From positions 744,001 to 808,000 of the forward strand of contig NZ_UAQZ01000001.1 in the NCBI RefSeq assembly GCF_900446215.1: a DNA stretch of 64,000 nt, written 5' to 3'. Positions 25,582 to 34,390 of this stretch are shown here, one piece after another. This DNA is from Burkholderia cenocepacia (lineage in GTDB: Bacteria; Pseudomonadota; Gammaproteobacteria; Burkholderiales; Burkholderiaceae). The notes beneath the pieces are model-generated. The model saw nothing but the letters and a program-made list of their open reading frames with translations, ran no database searches and was not told where the DNA came from. Both the position numbers and the translations under genes were made by a program. Position 1 is the stretch's first letter. Each line of letters starts with the position of its first letter.

Positions 25582-27215
25582 CAATTGCCGATCTCCGTCG
25601 CCTTCGTGCTTTCGGGGAACGGCCAACTGTCGTTCTCGAACGACAACACGAGCATGCCGTTGTCCTGGCATGCGGTGGTCAGCAGGTGGCGATCGAAATC
25701 GAAATCGAGACGCGACGCACACCAGTCCGGCCCGCCCGCACGGTACTGACCGAACATCAGATGCGCCGAGCCCGCGCCGGGCGACTTCACCGAAGCCGGG
25801 TTGTAGTACGCGATCTCCTTCGGCTTCGACGGATCGCGAATGTCGAAGACGCGAATGCCGGAGTTGAAGTAACTGCACGCGAGCGCGGTCGCGTTCTGCC
25901 GGTTGTCGACGCTGCAGTAGTGCGCGCCGTACGTGAATGTGGTCAGGCCGGTGATATCGGGAATGACCTGGCTGCAGTTCGCGATCGCGTGCGTTTCGAG
26001 CCGGAGCTCCGACACCAGCCGCGGCGCAGCTTCGTTGGACATGTCGTAGATGTGCCCCATCGGGAACGGCGCCACACCGGCATTGCATGCGGCTTTGACC
26101 GCCGTTGCGCCCGGATCCTGGAGCCCGCCGCCCCCGCCCTCGTCGACTTCGATCAGATACGGTTTGCCCGCCACGGCGAACGAGATCGTATGTTGCGCGA
26201 CGCTGCCGTTCCGCACCGGCACGGTCGCGATCCGGTGCATCTGCGCGTTGGGACGCCGGCTCTGCACTTCGCTGGTATCGACGACGAAAAAGCCGTTGTC
26301 GCCGGTCGCGTTCGCGTCGTTCAGCGGCGGCGCACTCATGCCGACGGCCGCACCGCCGTTCCCCGACGCGACGAAGTACGCCCGCGTTCCGTCCTGGCTC
26401 ACCGACAGGCCGTGCGAAAAACTGCCCATGCCCAGATCCGGCAGGCCGATCGCGGAAATCATCTTCGGCCGGGTCGGCACGGTCAGGTCGATCGCGTAGT
26501 AGCTTTTCGTGAAGGCGCCGCCGACGTAATAGGTCAGCCCGTCGGGTGAAAATCCGCCTTCGTGGCCGAGCGACCGGGTGGTCGGTACGATACCGCCGTC
26601 CGCGCCCGTGCCGACCGGCACGCTCGCCAGCAACTGCGGCCGTGTGCAATCCGAAGCAATGTCGTACAGGTCGATCTCCGGGCCGCCACCGCCGCCCAGG
26701 CCGTTGTCGGCGGCGAGGATCCCGCGCGCGACGTTCACGCGCAGCGACTCCCACGGATCGATCATCGACGTGGACGTCAGCGAGCTCACCCGCACCGGCC
26801 GCGCCGGGTTGGTGATGTCGATCACCGGCACGCCCGGGTTCACGCGCGGCGGCGCATCGGGATTGTTGAACAGCGCGCTCGCGCCCATCGTCGCGTGATA
26901 GAAGCAGGTCTGGCCTTTCCTGTCGGTATACGTAGCGGCCGACCACGACGCGCCTTCGCCCTGAACCTGGCTCACGCGCTTGAGGTTGCAGTTAAAGCCA
27001 CCGAAGCCGGCCTGTCGAAGTGCGGCCGGCACCTGCCCCTGCAGCGCGGTCTCGGGCGTATCGCCCGGGCTGCAGCTCGGCACCCGCGGCACGACATAGT
27101 CGGCCACGGACACGCCGGGCGTGGCCGCCGGCGTGTCATCGGCTTCTCCGCCGCAGCCGGTCAGCACGAACATGCAGAGCGACAGCGCGAACGCTGCGCG
27201 AATCGGTGATTGCAT
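25581..27215 (-). CDS. LVIVD-repeat lipoprotein (beta-propeller type)
   Basis: The 544-residue protein has a lipoprotein signal peptide with lipobox LTGC (Cys21). It then carries at least five LVIVD-type repeats of the form (V/I)xDI(T/S)(N/D)PxxPxxV, for example VPVIDITNPARPVRVSSL, YYAIDLTVPTRPKMISAIG and IRVFDIRDPSKPKEIAYY. Such repeats form propeller-like surface proteins of unknown function. Several Cys residues could form disulfides. It is the second gene of the cluster and is coupled by a one-base overlap to the putative metallohydrolase, which suggests they act together at the cell envelope. Confidence 0.82.
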   Translation of the reverse strand: MQSPIRAAFALSLCMFVLTGCGGEADDTPAATPGVSVADYVVPRVPSCSPGDTPETALQGQVPAALRQAGFGGFNCNLKRVSQVQGEGASWSAATYTDRKGQTCFYHATMGASALFNNPDAPPRVNPGVPVIDITNPARPVRVSSLTSTSMIDPWESLRVNVARGILAADNGLGGGGGPEIDLYDIASDCTRPQLLASVPVGTGADGGIVPTTRSLGHEGGFSPDGLTYYVGGAFTKSYYAIDLTVPTRPKMISAIGLPDLGMGSFSHGLSVSQDGTRAYFVASGNGGAAVGMSAPPLNDANATGDNGFFVVDTSEVQSRRPNAQMHRIATVPVRNGSVAQHTISFAVAGKPYLIEVDEGGGGGLQDPGATAVKAACNAGVAPFPMGHIYDMSNEAAPRLVSELRLETHAIANCSQVIPDITGLTTFTYGAHYCSVDNRQNATALACSYFNSGIRVFDIRDPSKPKEIAYYNPASVKSPGAGSAHLMFGQYRAGGPDWCASRLDFDFDRHLLTTACQDNGMLVLSFENDSWPFPESTKATEIGN

Positions 27216-27261
27216 CGTTGTCTCCTTCCGTCTTGTTTGTCGTGGTGAAAATGCGCTGCGG

Positions 27262-27675
27262 TCACGGCCCCGGATAGATTTCGATCACGGCGACCTCGAT
27301 CGTGTCGCCGGTCCGGCTGTGGAAATGCAGCGAGAAACGCCCGGTGATGCCGACCGGGACAATATCCAGCGACTGCGTGCTGCCGGACGCGCATGCCGCC
27401 AACGCCCCCGGTATTTCGTGCGCCATCAGGACGCCGGTTTCCCGCGCATGCACGTCGATATGCACCGGCATGCCTTCGTGAATCGCGATCACGGGTCGCG
27501 CCCACGGCGCCCGGTCGCGGTCCACGTCGACGGAAAAATGCCGTTGCTGCGGCAGCGCCGGCGATGCCCGCGACACATGCCTCGCGACGCCGTACGCCAG
27601 CAGCAGCGTCAACGCGATCGCGACCCATGCCGACGCCCGCCGGCGTCCTGCCTCGATGCTCGTGCTTCGTTCCAT
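27262..27675 (-). CDS. Small membrane-anchored beta-sandwich (possibly cupredoxin-like) protein
   Basis: The protein of about 137 residues has one N-terminal transmembrane anchor (WVAIALTLLLAYGVA) and a periplasmic beta-rich domain. That domain contains several His residues (IAIHEG, HIDVHARE, LMAHEIPG, LHFHSRTGD) and one Cys (ALAACASG). The layout recalls small cupredoxin-like domains, but the usual Cys-x-His-x-Met copper motif is not present, so the fold is a guess. It is the first gene of the four-gene envelope cluster, 46 bp before the lipoprotein gene. A GTG two codons upstream (27681) is an alternative start. Confidence 0.65.
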   Translation of the reverse strand: MERSTSIEAGRRRASAWVAIALTLLLAYGVARHVSRASPALPQQRHFSVDVDRDRAPWARPVIAIHEGMPVHIDVHARETGVLMAHEIPGALAACASGSTQSLDIVPVGITGRFSLHFHSRTGDTIEVAVIEIYPGP

Positions 27676-27968
27676 CGACACTCACGCCACGCGAGGTGGC
27701 TCCGTCAAACCGCCCGCCCATCGGGTGGATTCGATATCGATGGATGGTAGTGAGCGGTGCCGCGACGAGATATCAACTTATTGCGGACTGTCGAGAAATT
27801 GCGTACCGAGTAACCCGAGTAGGCGCGACGAATGAAGCGCCGCGCCGATGTCGTTTCGGCGGGTGGCGGGAAAGGGAACGGGAGCCCGGCGCGACGGCTT
27901 GCCGGGAAATCGCATCAACGACACACGACGCGCCGACGCCTGAGCGTCGCCTCCGGCGACAGCGCCCG

Positions 27969-28937
27969 TCAACGCGCGCGCTTCGCCGCGCGCGGCCGTT
28001 TCCCGGTCGGGCCCCGACGCGTCGCCGCTCCCGCGAACATCGTCATGTCGTGCAGCAGGCAGTTCAGCAACGTATCGGCCGCGACGCCGAGCGGCCGCCC
28101 CGCCTTCACGAGCAGGCGCGCTTTCGCGGAATCGAACAACGGATGCGCGATCGGCAGCGCGACGAGTTCGCCGCTCTCGAGTTCGCGATACGCGGCGAAT
28201 GCGCCGATCAACGTAATCCCCTCGTGGCGCTTCACGAAATGGCGCAACACCGCGAGCGAGTTGGTCGTCAGCGTCGGACGGATCGGCAGGTTCTCGGTAT
28301 ACGCCAGCATCTGCGCGACCTGACCGAGGCCGAACGCCGGCGGCATCAGTGCGAGCGGATATTCGCCGAGTTCGTGCGCGCGCACCGCGCCGCCCCGCAC
28401 CGCGAGCGGATGGCCGGCATGAACGAGCGCCACCACCGGCTGCGACGACGTGGCGAGATACGCGATCTCCGGATGAGCCGGCGGGTTGTACGCGAGCCCG
28501 ATGTGCGCGCGGCTCTCCGCCACTTCCTGCAGCACGTTGTTGACGGGCAGCACATCGACGATCACGTCGAGCTTCGGGTAACGCATGCAGAAATCGGTCA
28601 GCACCTCGTCCATCAGCACGTCGACGTAGCCTTCGCTGGTGACGATGCGCACCTGGCCGGATTGCAGCCGCCGCAACGCCTGCAGGCGTTCCTCGAACAA
28701 TTCCTGCTGCGAGCGGCAACCGCGCCAGTATTCGAGCAGATGCGCGGCCGCCTCGGTCGGCCGCACGCCGCGCGCCTGCCGTTCGAACAGCTCGACGCCG
28801 ATCTCCTCCTCGAGCAGGCGAATCTGCCGCGTGATCACGGACGGCGCGGTATTGATGCTGTCGGCCGCGCCGCGGATGGAGCCGTGGGTCAGCACCTCGT
28901 GGAAGTAGCGCAAGCGGCGCTGGTTGAGTTCGCGCAT
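27969..28937 (-). CDS. LysR-family transcriptional regulator
   Basis: The 322-residue regulator has an N-terminal winged helix ([20 protein letters not shown]; residues about 1-60) and an effector-binding domain. A basic tail ([17 protein letters not shown]) ends the protein. It is divergent from the MFS transporter and metallopeptidase genes, with two overlapping GAGCAAC/GTTGCTC dyads between them, so it probably controls that pair. It also lies upstream of, and in the same direction as, the envelope cluster, but a 293-bp gap makes co-transcription uncertain. Confidence 0.9.
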   Translation of the reverse strand: MRELNQRRLRYFHEVLTHGSIRGAADSINTAPSVITRQIRLLEEEIGVELFERQARGVRPTEAAAHLLEYWRGCRSQQELFEERLQALRRLQSGQVRIVTSEGYVDVLMDEVLTDFCMRYPKLDVIVDVLPVNNVLQEVAESRAHIGLAYNPPAHPEIAYLATSSQPVVALVHAGHPLAVRGGAVRAHELGEYPLALMPPAFGLGQVAQMLAYTENLPIRPTLTTNSLAVLRHFVKRHEGITLIGAFAAYRELESGELVALPIAHPLFDSAKARLLVKAGRPLGVAADTLLNCLLHDMTMFAGAATRRGPTGKRPRAAKRAR

Positions 28938-28980
28938 GGCGTGTCCGGTCTGTCTGATGTTTGCTGGCGGTTTGCCCGAG

Positions 28981-29019
28981 TGTTGCCTGTCGAGCAACAT
29001 TAGATCACTTAAGTTGCTC
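28981..29019. promoter_or_regulatory. Overlapping LysR-type dyads between regulator and MFS gene
   Basis: Dyad 1 is TGTTGC (28981-28986), a 7-bp spacer, then GCAACA (28994-28999). Dyad 2 pairs GAGCAAC (28992-28998) with GTTGCTC (29013-29019). The middle arm is shared, as often seen where a LysR tetramer shifts between recognition and activation sites. The region lies between the divergent start codons at 28937 and 29099. Confidence 0.55.
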
Positions 29020-29098
29020 TTGCTCTGCTTTTTCGGCTCTTCGACGATGCGGCAATCGGAACCCGTCCCGCAACACGCTTACGCCACTGGAGAGCGAC

Positions 29099-30403
29099 AT
29101 GTCCGCCGTCCCAACCTCCCGCCGTCCGGTCGCGCACGACAGCGCGCCAGTACAGGCGCTGTACCGCAAACTGAACTGGCGCCTGCTGCCGCTGCTGTTG
29201 CTCTGCTACACGTTCGCGTATCTGGATCGCGTCAACATCGGCTTCGCGAAACTTCACATGCAAAGCGCGCTCGGCTTCTCCGACGCGGCCTACGGCCTCG
29301 GCGCGGGCATTTTCTTCCTCGGCTACGTGCTGTTCGAGATTCCGAGCAACCTGATGCTGCCCCGGATCGGCGCGCGCAAGACCATCAGCCGGATCATGGT
29401 GCTGTGGGGGCTCACGTCCGCCGCGATGATGTTCGTGCACGACACCACGTCGTTCTACGTGCTGCGCTTTCTGCTCGGCGTGTTCGAGGCCGGCTTCGCG
29501 CCGGGCATGATCTTCTACCTGACCTACTGGTACGGCCCGCGCCGCATGGCCGGCGTGATGGCCGTCGTGATGCTGGCCGGGCCGATCGGCGGCATCGTCG
29601 GCTCGCCGCTGTCGACCTGGCTGATGACGGCCCTCGACGGCGCGCACGGGCTGGCCGGCTGGCAGTGGATGTTCGTCGCGGAAGGCTTGCCGTGCGCGGT
29701 GCTCGGCCTGCTGGTGCTGAAGGTACTGGCCGATCGCCCGGACGATGCGACGTGGCTGAGCGACCGCGAGAAGAGCCTGCTCGCCACCGAGCTGCAGACG
29801 CCCGCGGTCGGCCACCACGCGTTCGGGCAGGCGGCGCGTGACCCGCGCGTCTACCTGCTGGCGTTCGCGTACTTCACGATGATCTGCGGAATTTACGCGG
29901 TCAGCTTCTGGCTGCCGTCGATCCTCAAGGCCAACGGCGTGACCGACACGATGCAGATCGGCTTCTATTCGATGATTCCGTACATCGGCGCCGCCTGCGC
30001 GATGCTCGTGATCGGCCGGCGCTCGGACCGGCGCGGCGAACGCCGCTGGCACAGCGCGGTGTCGGCGCTCGTCGGCGCGGCCGCGCTGGCCGCCGCGACC
30101 TGGGCCGGCGGCAATCTCGCGATCTCGCTCGTCTGCATGACGATCGCCACGGCGCTGTTGTGGGCGGCCTACACCGTGTTCTGGGCCATCCCGTCGCAAT
30201 ACCTGACCGGCAACGCGGCGGCCGGCGGCATCGCGCTCATCAACACGATCGGCCTGTTCGGCGGCTTCCTCAGCCCGACGCTGATCGGCGAGATCCGCAC
30301 CGCCACCGGCAGCATGCAGGCGGGATTGCTCGTGATCGTCGCGCTGATGGTCGCGGGCGCCGTCGCGCTGATCATGAACCGCCTGCCCGCCGCAGCGCGC
30401 TGA
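29099..30403 (+). CDS. MFS transporter, anion:cation symporter (ACS) family
   Basis: The 434-residue transporter has 12 predicted membrane segments and ACS-family features: YLDRVNIGFAKLHM in helix 1, a loop with PRIGARKTISRIM, and WRWMFV-like GWQWMFVAEGLP before helix 6. ACS members import organic acids such as phthalate, tartrate or galactonate. The ATG at 29099 has GGAGAG upstream; an open frame extends further 5' but lacks a site. The partner metallopeptidase gene starts 72 bp downstream. Together they suggest uptake and hydrolysis of an organic acid or peptide-like compound. Confidence 0.9.
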   Translation: MSAVPTSRRPVAHDSAPVQALYRKLNWRLLPLLLLCYTFAYLDRVNIGFAKLHMQSALGFSDAAYGLGAGIFFLGYVLFEIPSNLMLPRIGARKTISRIMVLWGLTSAAMMFVHDTTSFYVLRFLLGVFEAGFAPGMIFYLTYWYGPRRMAGVMAVVMLAGPIGGIVGSPLSTWLMTALDGAHGLAGWQWMFVAEGLPCAVLGLLVLKVLADRPDDATWLSDREKSLLATELQTPAVGHHAFGQAARDPRVYLLAFAYFTMICGIYAVSFWLPSILKANGVTDTMQIGFYSMIPYIGAACAMLVIGRRSDRRGERRWHSAVSALVGAAALAAATWAGGNLAISLVCMTIATALLWAAYTVFWAIPSQYLTGNAAAGGIALINTIGLFGGFLSPTLIGEIRTATGSMQAGLLVIVALMVAGAVALIMNRLPAAAR

Positions 30404-30475
30404 CCGGCGTGCCGCGACGGCACCGTAGCGCCCCATCGACCCCGCACACCCGCCTGCTTTACTGGACTCAGACAC

Positions 30476-31969
30476 ATGACCCGACGCATTCTCGTTGCCG
30501 GTTTCCAGCATGAAACCAATACCTTCGCGCCCACCAAGGCCGCCTATGCCAACTTCGAACGCGGCGAAGGATTTCCCGCGCTGGTACGCGGCGCCGACGT
30601 GCTCGCGCTACGCGACGTCAACATTCCGGCCGGCGGCTTCATCAACGCGGCCGAGCGGCGCGGCTGGCGCTTGCTGCCGGTGATCTGGGCCGGCGCGAGC
30701 CCATCGGCGCACGTCACCGAGGACGCCTTCGAACGCATCGCCGGCGAGATCGTCGAGGCGGCGCGACGCGGCGGCTGCGACGCGGTGTATCTGGACCTGC
30801 ACGGCGCGATGGTCGCCGAGCACACGGACGACGGCGAAGGCACCCTGCTCGAGCGCGTGCGCGCCGCGGTCGGCCCGGACGTGCCGGTGGTCGCGTCGCT
30901 CGATCTGCACGCGAACGTGACCGACCTGATGCTGCGCCACGCCGACGCACTGGTCGCCTTTCGCACGTATCCGCACGTGGACATGGCGGAAACCGGCGAA
31001 CGCGCGGCCGCGCTGCTCGAACGCCTGCTCGCGGGCCGCGGCCCGCTGCATCGCGCGGCGCGGCGGCTGCCGTTCCTGATTCCGATCAACGGGATGTGCA
31101 CGCTGCTCGATCCCGCTTGCACGATGTACGCGCGCCTTGCGGCGCTCGAAGCCGGCGGCGTGGTGTCGCTGTCGTTCGCACCGGGCTTCCCGGCCGCGGA
31201 TTTCCCGGAATGCGGTCCGGTCATCTGGGGCTATGGCGACGCCGACGCGGTAGAGGCCGCCGTACAGACGCTGTACGACACGATGCTGGCCGACGAGGCG
31301 CAGTGGCAGGTGCCGTTCCTGTCGCCGGACGACGCCGTGCGCGAGGCGATGCGGCTCGCGGCGGACGCAAGCAAACCGGTCGTGATCGCCGACACGCAGG
31401 ACAACCCGGGCGCGGGCGGCGATTCGAATACGACGGGCCTGCTTCGCGCGCTGCTGCGTCATGGCGCGCAGGACGCGGCGCTCGGCCTGCTGTGGGATCC
31501 GGCGGCGGTGGCCGCGGCGTGGCGCGCGGGAGCCGGCGCGCGCATCGACCTGTCGCTCGGCGGCTCGGGTGTGCCCGGCGACGAGCCGCTTCGCGCGCGC
31601 TTCGAGGTCGTCGCGCTGTCCGACGGCATCTGCCGCTACGACGGCCCGATGATGAACGGCATGCAGGCCGACGTCGGGCCGGTCGCGTGCCTGCGGATCG
31701 ACGGCGTGCGGATCGTCGTGAGCGCCGGCAAGGCGCAGATGCTCGATCGCAATCTGTATCGGGTGGGCGGAATCGAGCCGGAGGCGATGAAGATTCTCGT
31801 CAACAAGAGCTCGGTGCACTTCCGCGCCGATTTCCAGGACATCGCGCACGCGGTGCTGGTCGCCAAGGCGCCGGGGCCGATGCAGGCCGACCCGGCGGAC
31901 CTGCCGTGGACCCGGCTCGCGCGCGGGATGCGGATGAAGCCGATGGGACGCGCGTTCGGCGGCGCGTGA
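30476..31969 (+). CDS. M81-family metallopeptidase (MlrC-like)
   Basis: The 497-residue protein belongs to the MlrC/M81 family. It begins with the conserved RILVAGFQHETNTFAP (His ligand) and contains YLDLHGAMVAE (Asp-x-His ligands), SLDLHANVTD and TYPHVDMAETG. The C-terminal domain has the DTQDNPGAGGDSNTTGLL motif. MlrC was named for degrading linearised microcystin, but most members act on other, mainly unknown, substrates. It lies downstream of the ACS-family transporter and is probably regulated by the divergent LysR protein. A microcystin role is not implied here. Confidence 0.9.
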   Translation: MTRRILVAGFQHETNTFAPTKAAYANFERGEGFPALVRGADVLALRDVNIPAGGFINAAERRGWRLLPVIWAGASPSAHVTEDAFERIAGEIVEAARRGGCDAVYLDLHGAMVAEHTDDGEGTLLERVRAAVGPDVPVVASLDLHANVTDLMLRHADALVAFRTYPHVDMAETGERAAALLERLLAGRGPLHRAARRLPFLIPINGMCTLLDPACTMYARLAALEAGGVVSLSFAPGFPAADFPECGPVIWGYGDADAVEAAVQTLYDTMLADEAQWQVPFLSPDDAVREAMRLAADASKPVVIADTQDNPGAGGDSNTTGLLRALLRHGAQDAALGLLWDPAAVAAAWRAGAGARIDLSLGGSGVPGDEPLRARFEVVALSDGICRYDGPMMNGMQADVGPVACLRIDGVRIVVSAGKAQMLDRNLYRVGGIEPEAMKILVNKSSVHFRADFQDIAHAVLVAKAPGPMQADPADLPWTRLARGMRMKPMGRAFGGA

Positions 31970-32226
31970 TGCGGTGATGTGGTGGCGCGTGACCGGTTCC
32001 GCGCGGATGCGGACGCGGCGTCACGCGTTGCCGCTCTGCCCGCACGCTGATCGTCGTCATCCATCGACGGCGCGCGGGGCGGGACGCCGCCGCGCCGTCG
32101 GAAGGTGCCGGGCGGAACTGACCGTTAGTTGCGACATGCGGTGCAATGAAAAAGGTTCTTCGTGGATTTCCGTGGACGTCGCCTTCCGTTCCGGCGTGGT
32201 CGCTTATCCGCACGTTGCCCGGAAAG

Positions 32227-32640
32227 TCAGCGGATAAGCTGTCCGAAAACCCGCGCCCACGCCGCCCGAAGGCGTCGCGCGCGGTCTTCGAGGAGATAGG
32301 AAGCCGCAAGCGCCAAGAGACCTGAAATTGCCCCCGTCACGATGTGCTCGACATAGGGAATACGGTAATGACTCGTGTGCGAGTAGGCGTCGCCCAGCGT
32401 CGTCAGGACGCCAACGACCAGCGCATTGCCGTATCGATGCGCGTAGAGTTTTCCCACCGGCGTGAAAGTCAGGAGTACAGCCAGAAGTCCAGTCAGCAGA
32501 CCCGTATGAAATGCGATGGTCCAGTGGGGAAGGCTCGTGATGTTTCCCCAGCTCCCCGGCATGCAGGTCATGCACGCACTGGTTGGCTGCCAGAAACGCT
32601 GGACGAACAGCCTGACGCGGTGCTTCCACCCGGTTGACAT
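32227..32640 (-). CDS. Small hypothetical membrane protein
   Basis: I do not recognise this 137-residue protein. It has about three hydrophobic segments (WTIAFHTGLLTGLLAVLLTF, ALVVGVLTTLGDA and VTGAISGLLALAASYLL) and a basic C-terminal tail (DRARRLRAAWARVFG). A Cys pair (ACMTCMPG) lies near the N terminus. The start at 32640 has only a weak ribosome binding site. The gene stands alone, flanked by 257 bp and 408 bp without other convincing genes, in a stretch that looks less GC-biased than its surroundings, so it may be acquired DNA. Confidence 0.55.
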   Translation of the reverse strand: MSTGWKHRVRLFVQRFWQPTSACMTCMPGSWGNITSLPHWTIAFHTGLLTGLLAVLLTFTPVGKLYAHRYGNALVVGVLTTLGDAYSHTSHYRIPYVEHIVTGAISGLLALAASYLLEDRARRLRAAWARVFGQLIR

Positions 32641-33048
32641 GGTGCGTTCCCATCAATGCCGTTGCAACGGCCGGCGCCGCCACACGTATCGTTGAAGCAG
32701 TTTCCCAACGCTTGACGAGCCTGCCACCGTCGTCACGGGATGGTCGGCTGTCCGCCGAAGAGACCCGGCAATCACCTGAACATGGGGAAATACTACTCCA
32801 CGATCAATTGGCCGCCGTGTCGACCAAGACCGGAATTCGACTCTTGCTTCTATCGGCGCGACCCCGTCCGCGACGCGCATCGAATGATGCCCTTGCACGC
32901 GAAGTCGACGGCCGGCATCGCCCAATTCCGGTCCATCAGATTTCGCGAAAGCGGCCGCTCCAGCTCGAAATGGTGTTACTCCGAGAACACGCCACGCGCA
33001 GCGCAATCGACGAAACGGGCAGATGCTGCGCGACTCGACCACAGATTG
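32641..33048. other. Gene-poor 408-bp stretch
   Basis: Open frames exist on both strands, but none has a convincing start site, family resemblance or natural amino-acid composition. The base composition looks less GC-biased than the neighbouring operons. It may be a remnant of a lost gene between the small membrane protein and the VOC gene. I see no terminator or promoter I would support. Confidence 0.4.
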
Positions 33049-33495
33049 TCAAACGGGCTTATCGCTGCAATGGCTGGTGTAGACGCTGATGCCATTGCCG
33101 TCTGGATCCTGCATCGAAAAATAGTGGTGACCGTATAGCTCGCCGTCCGCAATGGCTGACGGTGAATATCCTTTCGTGATCAGGCTGGCCCTGTACGACT
33201 CCAGATCCGCTTTTGTATGTCCTCCAATCATCAGGTCAATCTTTTCGCTGCTGAAATCGGGCCTCTGACCACTCCGACTGTCCAGCAAAGTGGCCGTCTG
33301 ATCATCGCCTTTCTTGAACAGCAGCAGATGCGTGCCACCCCGCATTTCAATGATTGCCATCCCGGGAAAGGCATCGAATGCACGCAGACCTAACCCAGTG
33401 TAAAAGCGATAGCTCTCGTCGACATCCTGCACTTTCATGACGAAGTGACTGAGCGCTACAGCAGGCAATTGATCGTCGGTTTCATGTTCGTTCAT
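33049..33495 (-). CDS. VOC-superfamily (glyoxalase/bleomycin-resistance-like) protein
   Basis: The 148-residue protein has the paired beta-alpha-beta-beta-beta modules of the vicinal oxygen chelate fold. It shows a His near LSHFVMKVQDVDESYRFY, GGTHLLLF, and a C-terminal YFSMQDPDGNGISVYT segment that supplies the usual metal ligands. Members are dioxygenases, glyoxalases or drug-binding proteins. A strong site (GAGGGAAGTG) precedes the ATG at 33495. It is divergent from a TetR regulator with two operator-like palindromes between them, so it is probably the regulated target. The substrate is unknown. Confidence 0.87.
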   Translation of the reverse strand: MNEHETDDQLPAVALSHFVMKVQDVDESYRFYTGLGLRAFDAFPGMAIIEMRGGTHLLLFKKGDDQTATLLDSRSGQRPDFSSEKIDLMIGGHTKADLESYRASLITKGYSPSAIADGELYGHHYFSMQDPDGNGISVYTSHCSDKPV

Positions 33496-33555
33496 CACTT
33501 CCCTCACGCGTTTGTTGGAAAAAATCTTGCACCGCGTACATCTCTGCACTAATCT

Positions 33556-33592
33556 GACTGGCCAGTCGGAAACGTTATACGACTGACCAGTC
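33556..33592. promoter_or_regulatory. Twin TetR-type operators
   Basis: Site 1, GACTGGCCAGTC (33556-33567), is a perfect 12-bp palindrome. Site 2, GACTGACCAGTC (33581-33592), is the same with one base changed at the centre. The centres are 25 bp apart. They lie between the divergent VOC and TetR genes, close to both starts, and are the obvious binding sites for the TetR protein. Confidence 0.75.
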
Positions 33593-33611
33593 GAAAATGC
33601 AAGGGGGTGCC

Positions 33612-34202
33612 GTGGCACGCAAGAAGGAAATCGATAGGGATCGGGTCCTGGACGCCGCTGGGGCCGTCATCCTTGAATCCGGGGGGCGGAATTTCACGCT
33701 CGATGCCGTCGCGGAACGCTCGGGAATCAGTAAGGGCGGTCTTGTGTATACCTTTGCGACCAAGGATCAACTGATACTGGCGACGCTGGAACGCGAAATG
33801 TCGCAGTTTCAGGAGGCAGTACGCCGGCGGCTGGGCAGTGGACGGACCGGGCCAGTCGAATTGGCCCTCGCGTATATCGACGAAGCCTTGGACGAGGACG
33901 ACGCCACGACGCAGAAGGCCGCTTTTCTCGTAACCGCCCTGGTGCATGCGCCGAACATGCTGGAGCCGGTGCGTCACCATTACCGCGCACTACTCGATGC
34001 GCTTCGAAAGGAACATGGCGAGAATGCCGAAGTACGTCAGGCGCTACTGGCTGTCGAAGGCATTTTTCTGCTCCGGGGGCTCGGGTTCGTGGAAGTGCCC
34101 CCCGACGAGCACAAATCCGTCTTGCGTCACGCACGCAACACCGTCCTCGCGGCGTCGAACAAACCGACATATCGGCCATCCCGAGAAGCAAAGAAACAAT
34201 GA
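33612..34202 (+). CDS. TetR-family transcriptional regulator
   Basis: The 196-residue repressor-type protein has an N-terminal TetR helix-turn-helix (DRVLDAAGAVILESGGRNFTLDAVAERSGISKGGLVYTF) and a C-terminal helical ligand domain. I chose the GTG at 33612, which follows an AGGGGG site; an ATG at 33597 would add five residues. Two near-identical 12-bp palindromes in the divergent promoter region probably let it repress both itself and the VOC gene. The ligand is unknown. Its tail is basic (YRPSREAKKQ). Confidence 0.92.
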   Translation: MARKKEIDRDRVLDAAGAVILESGGRNFTLDAVAERSGISKGGLVYTFATKDQLILATLEREMSQFQEAVRRRLGSGRTGPVELALAYIDEALDEDDATTQKAAFLVTALVHAPNMLEPVRHHYRALLDALRKEHGENAEVRQALLAVEGIFLLRGLGFVEVPPDEHKSVLRHARNTVLAASNKPTYRPSREAKKQ

Positions 34203-34302
34203 TAAGCACGGCGATCCGCCGATTTTGCGGACAATGTAGCGCGTGTTTACGAGTGTCTCTTCATGGAATCCCCGACGCTCCCCGAAATTCGCGATGAACC
34301 AT

Positions 34303-34343
34303 AAAAAAACCCCGGCATGCAGACCTGAGCCTGCATGCCGGGG
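34303..34343 (-). terminator. Rho-independent terminator of the ceo efflux operon
   Basis: A perfect 13-bp stem (34310-34322 and 34331-34343) encloses an 8-base loop. Read on the minus strand it is followed by a run of seven T residues. It lies 48 bp after the opcM stop and is also positioned to receive transcripts from the convergent TetR gene. Confidence 0.9.
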
Positions 34344-34390
34344 TTCTTCGCTTCACGGTCGGCAAGCGACGAATCGCCCGCCGTTCGCGC

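Noticed and set aside
30476..31969. Microcystin degradation by the MlrC-like protein
   Set aside because: The other mlr genes are absent and most family members act on other compounds.
32653..33042. Open frames on both strands in the gap before the VOC gene
   Set aside because: Neither has a good start site, hydrophobic or domain pattern, or natural composition, so I left the stretch as non-coding.
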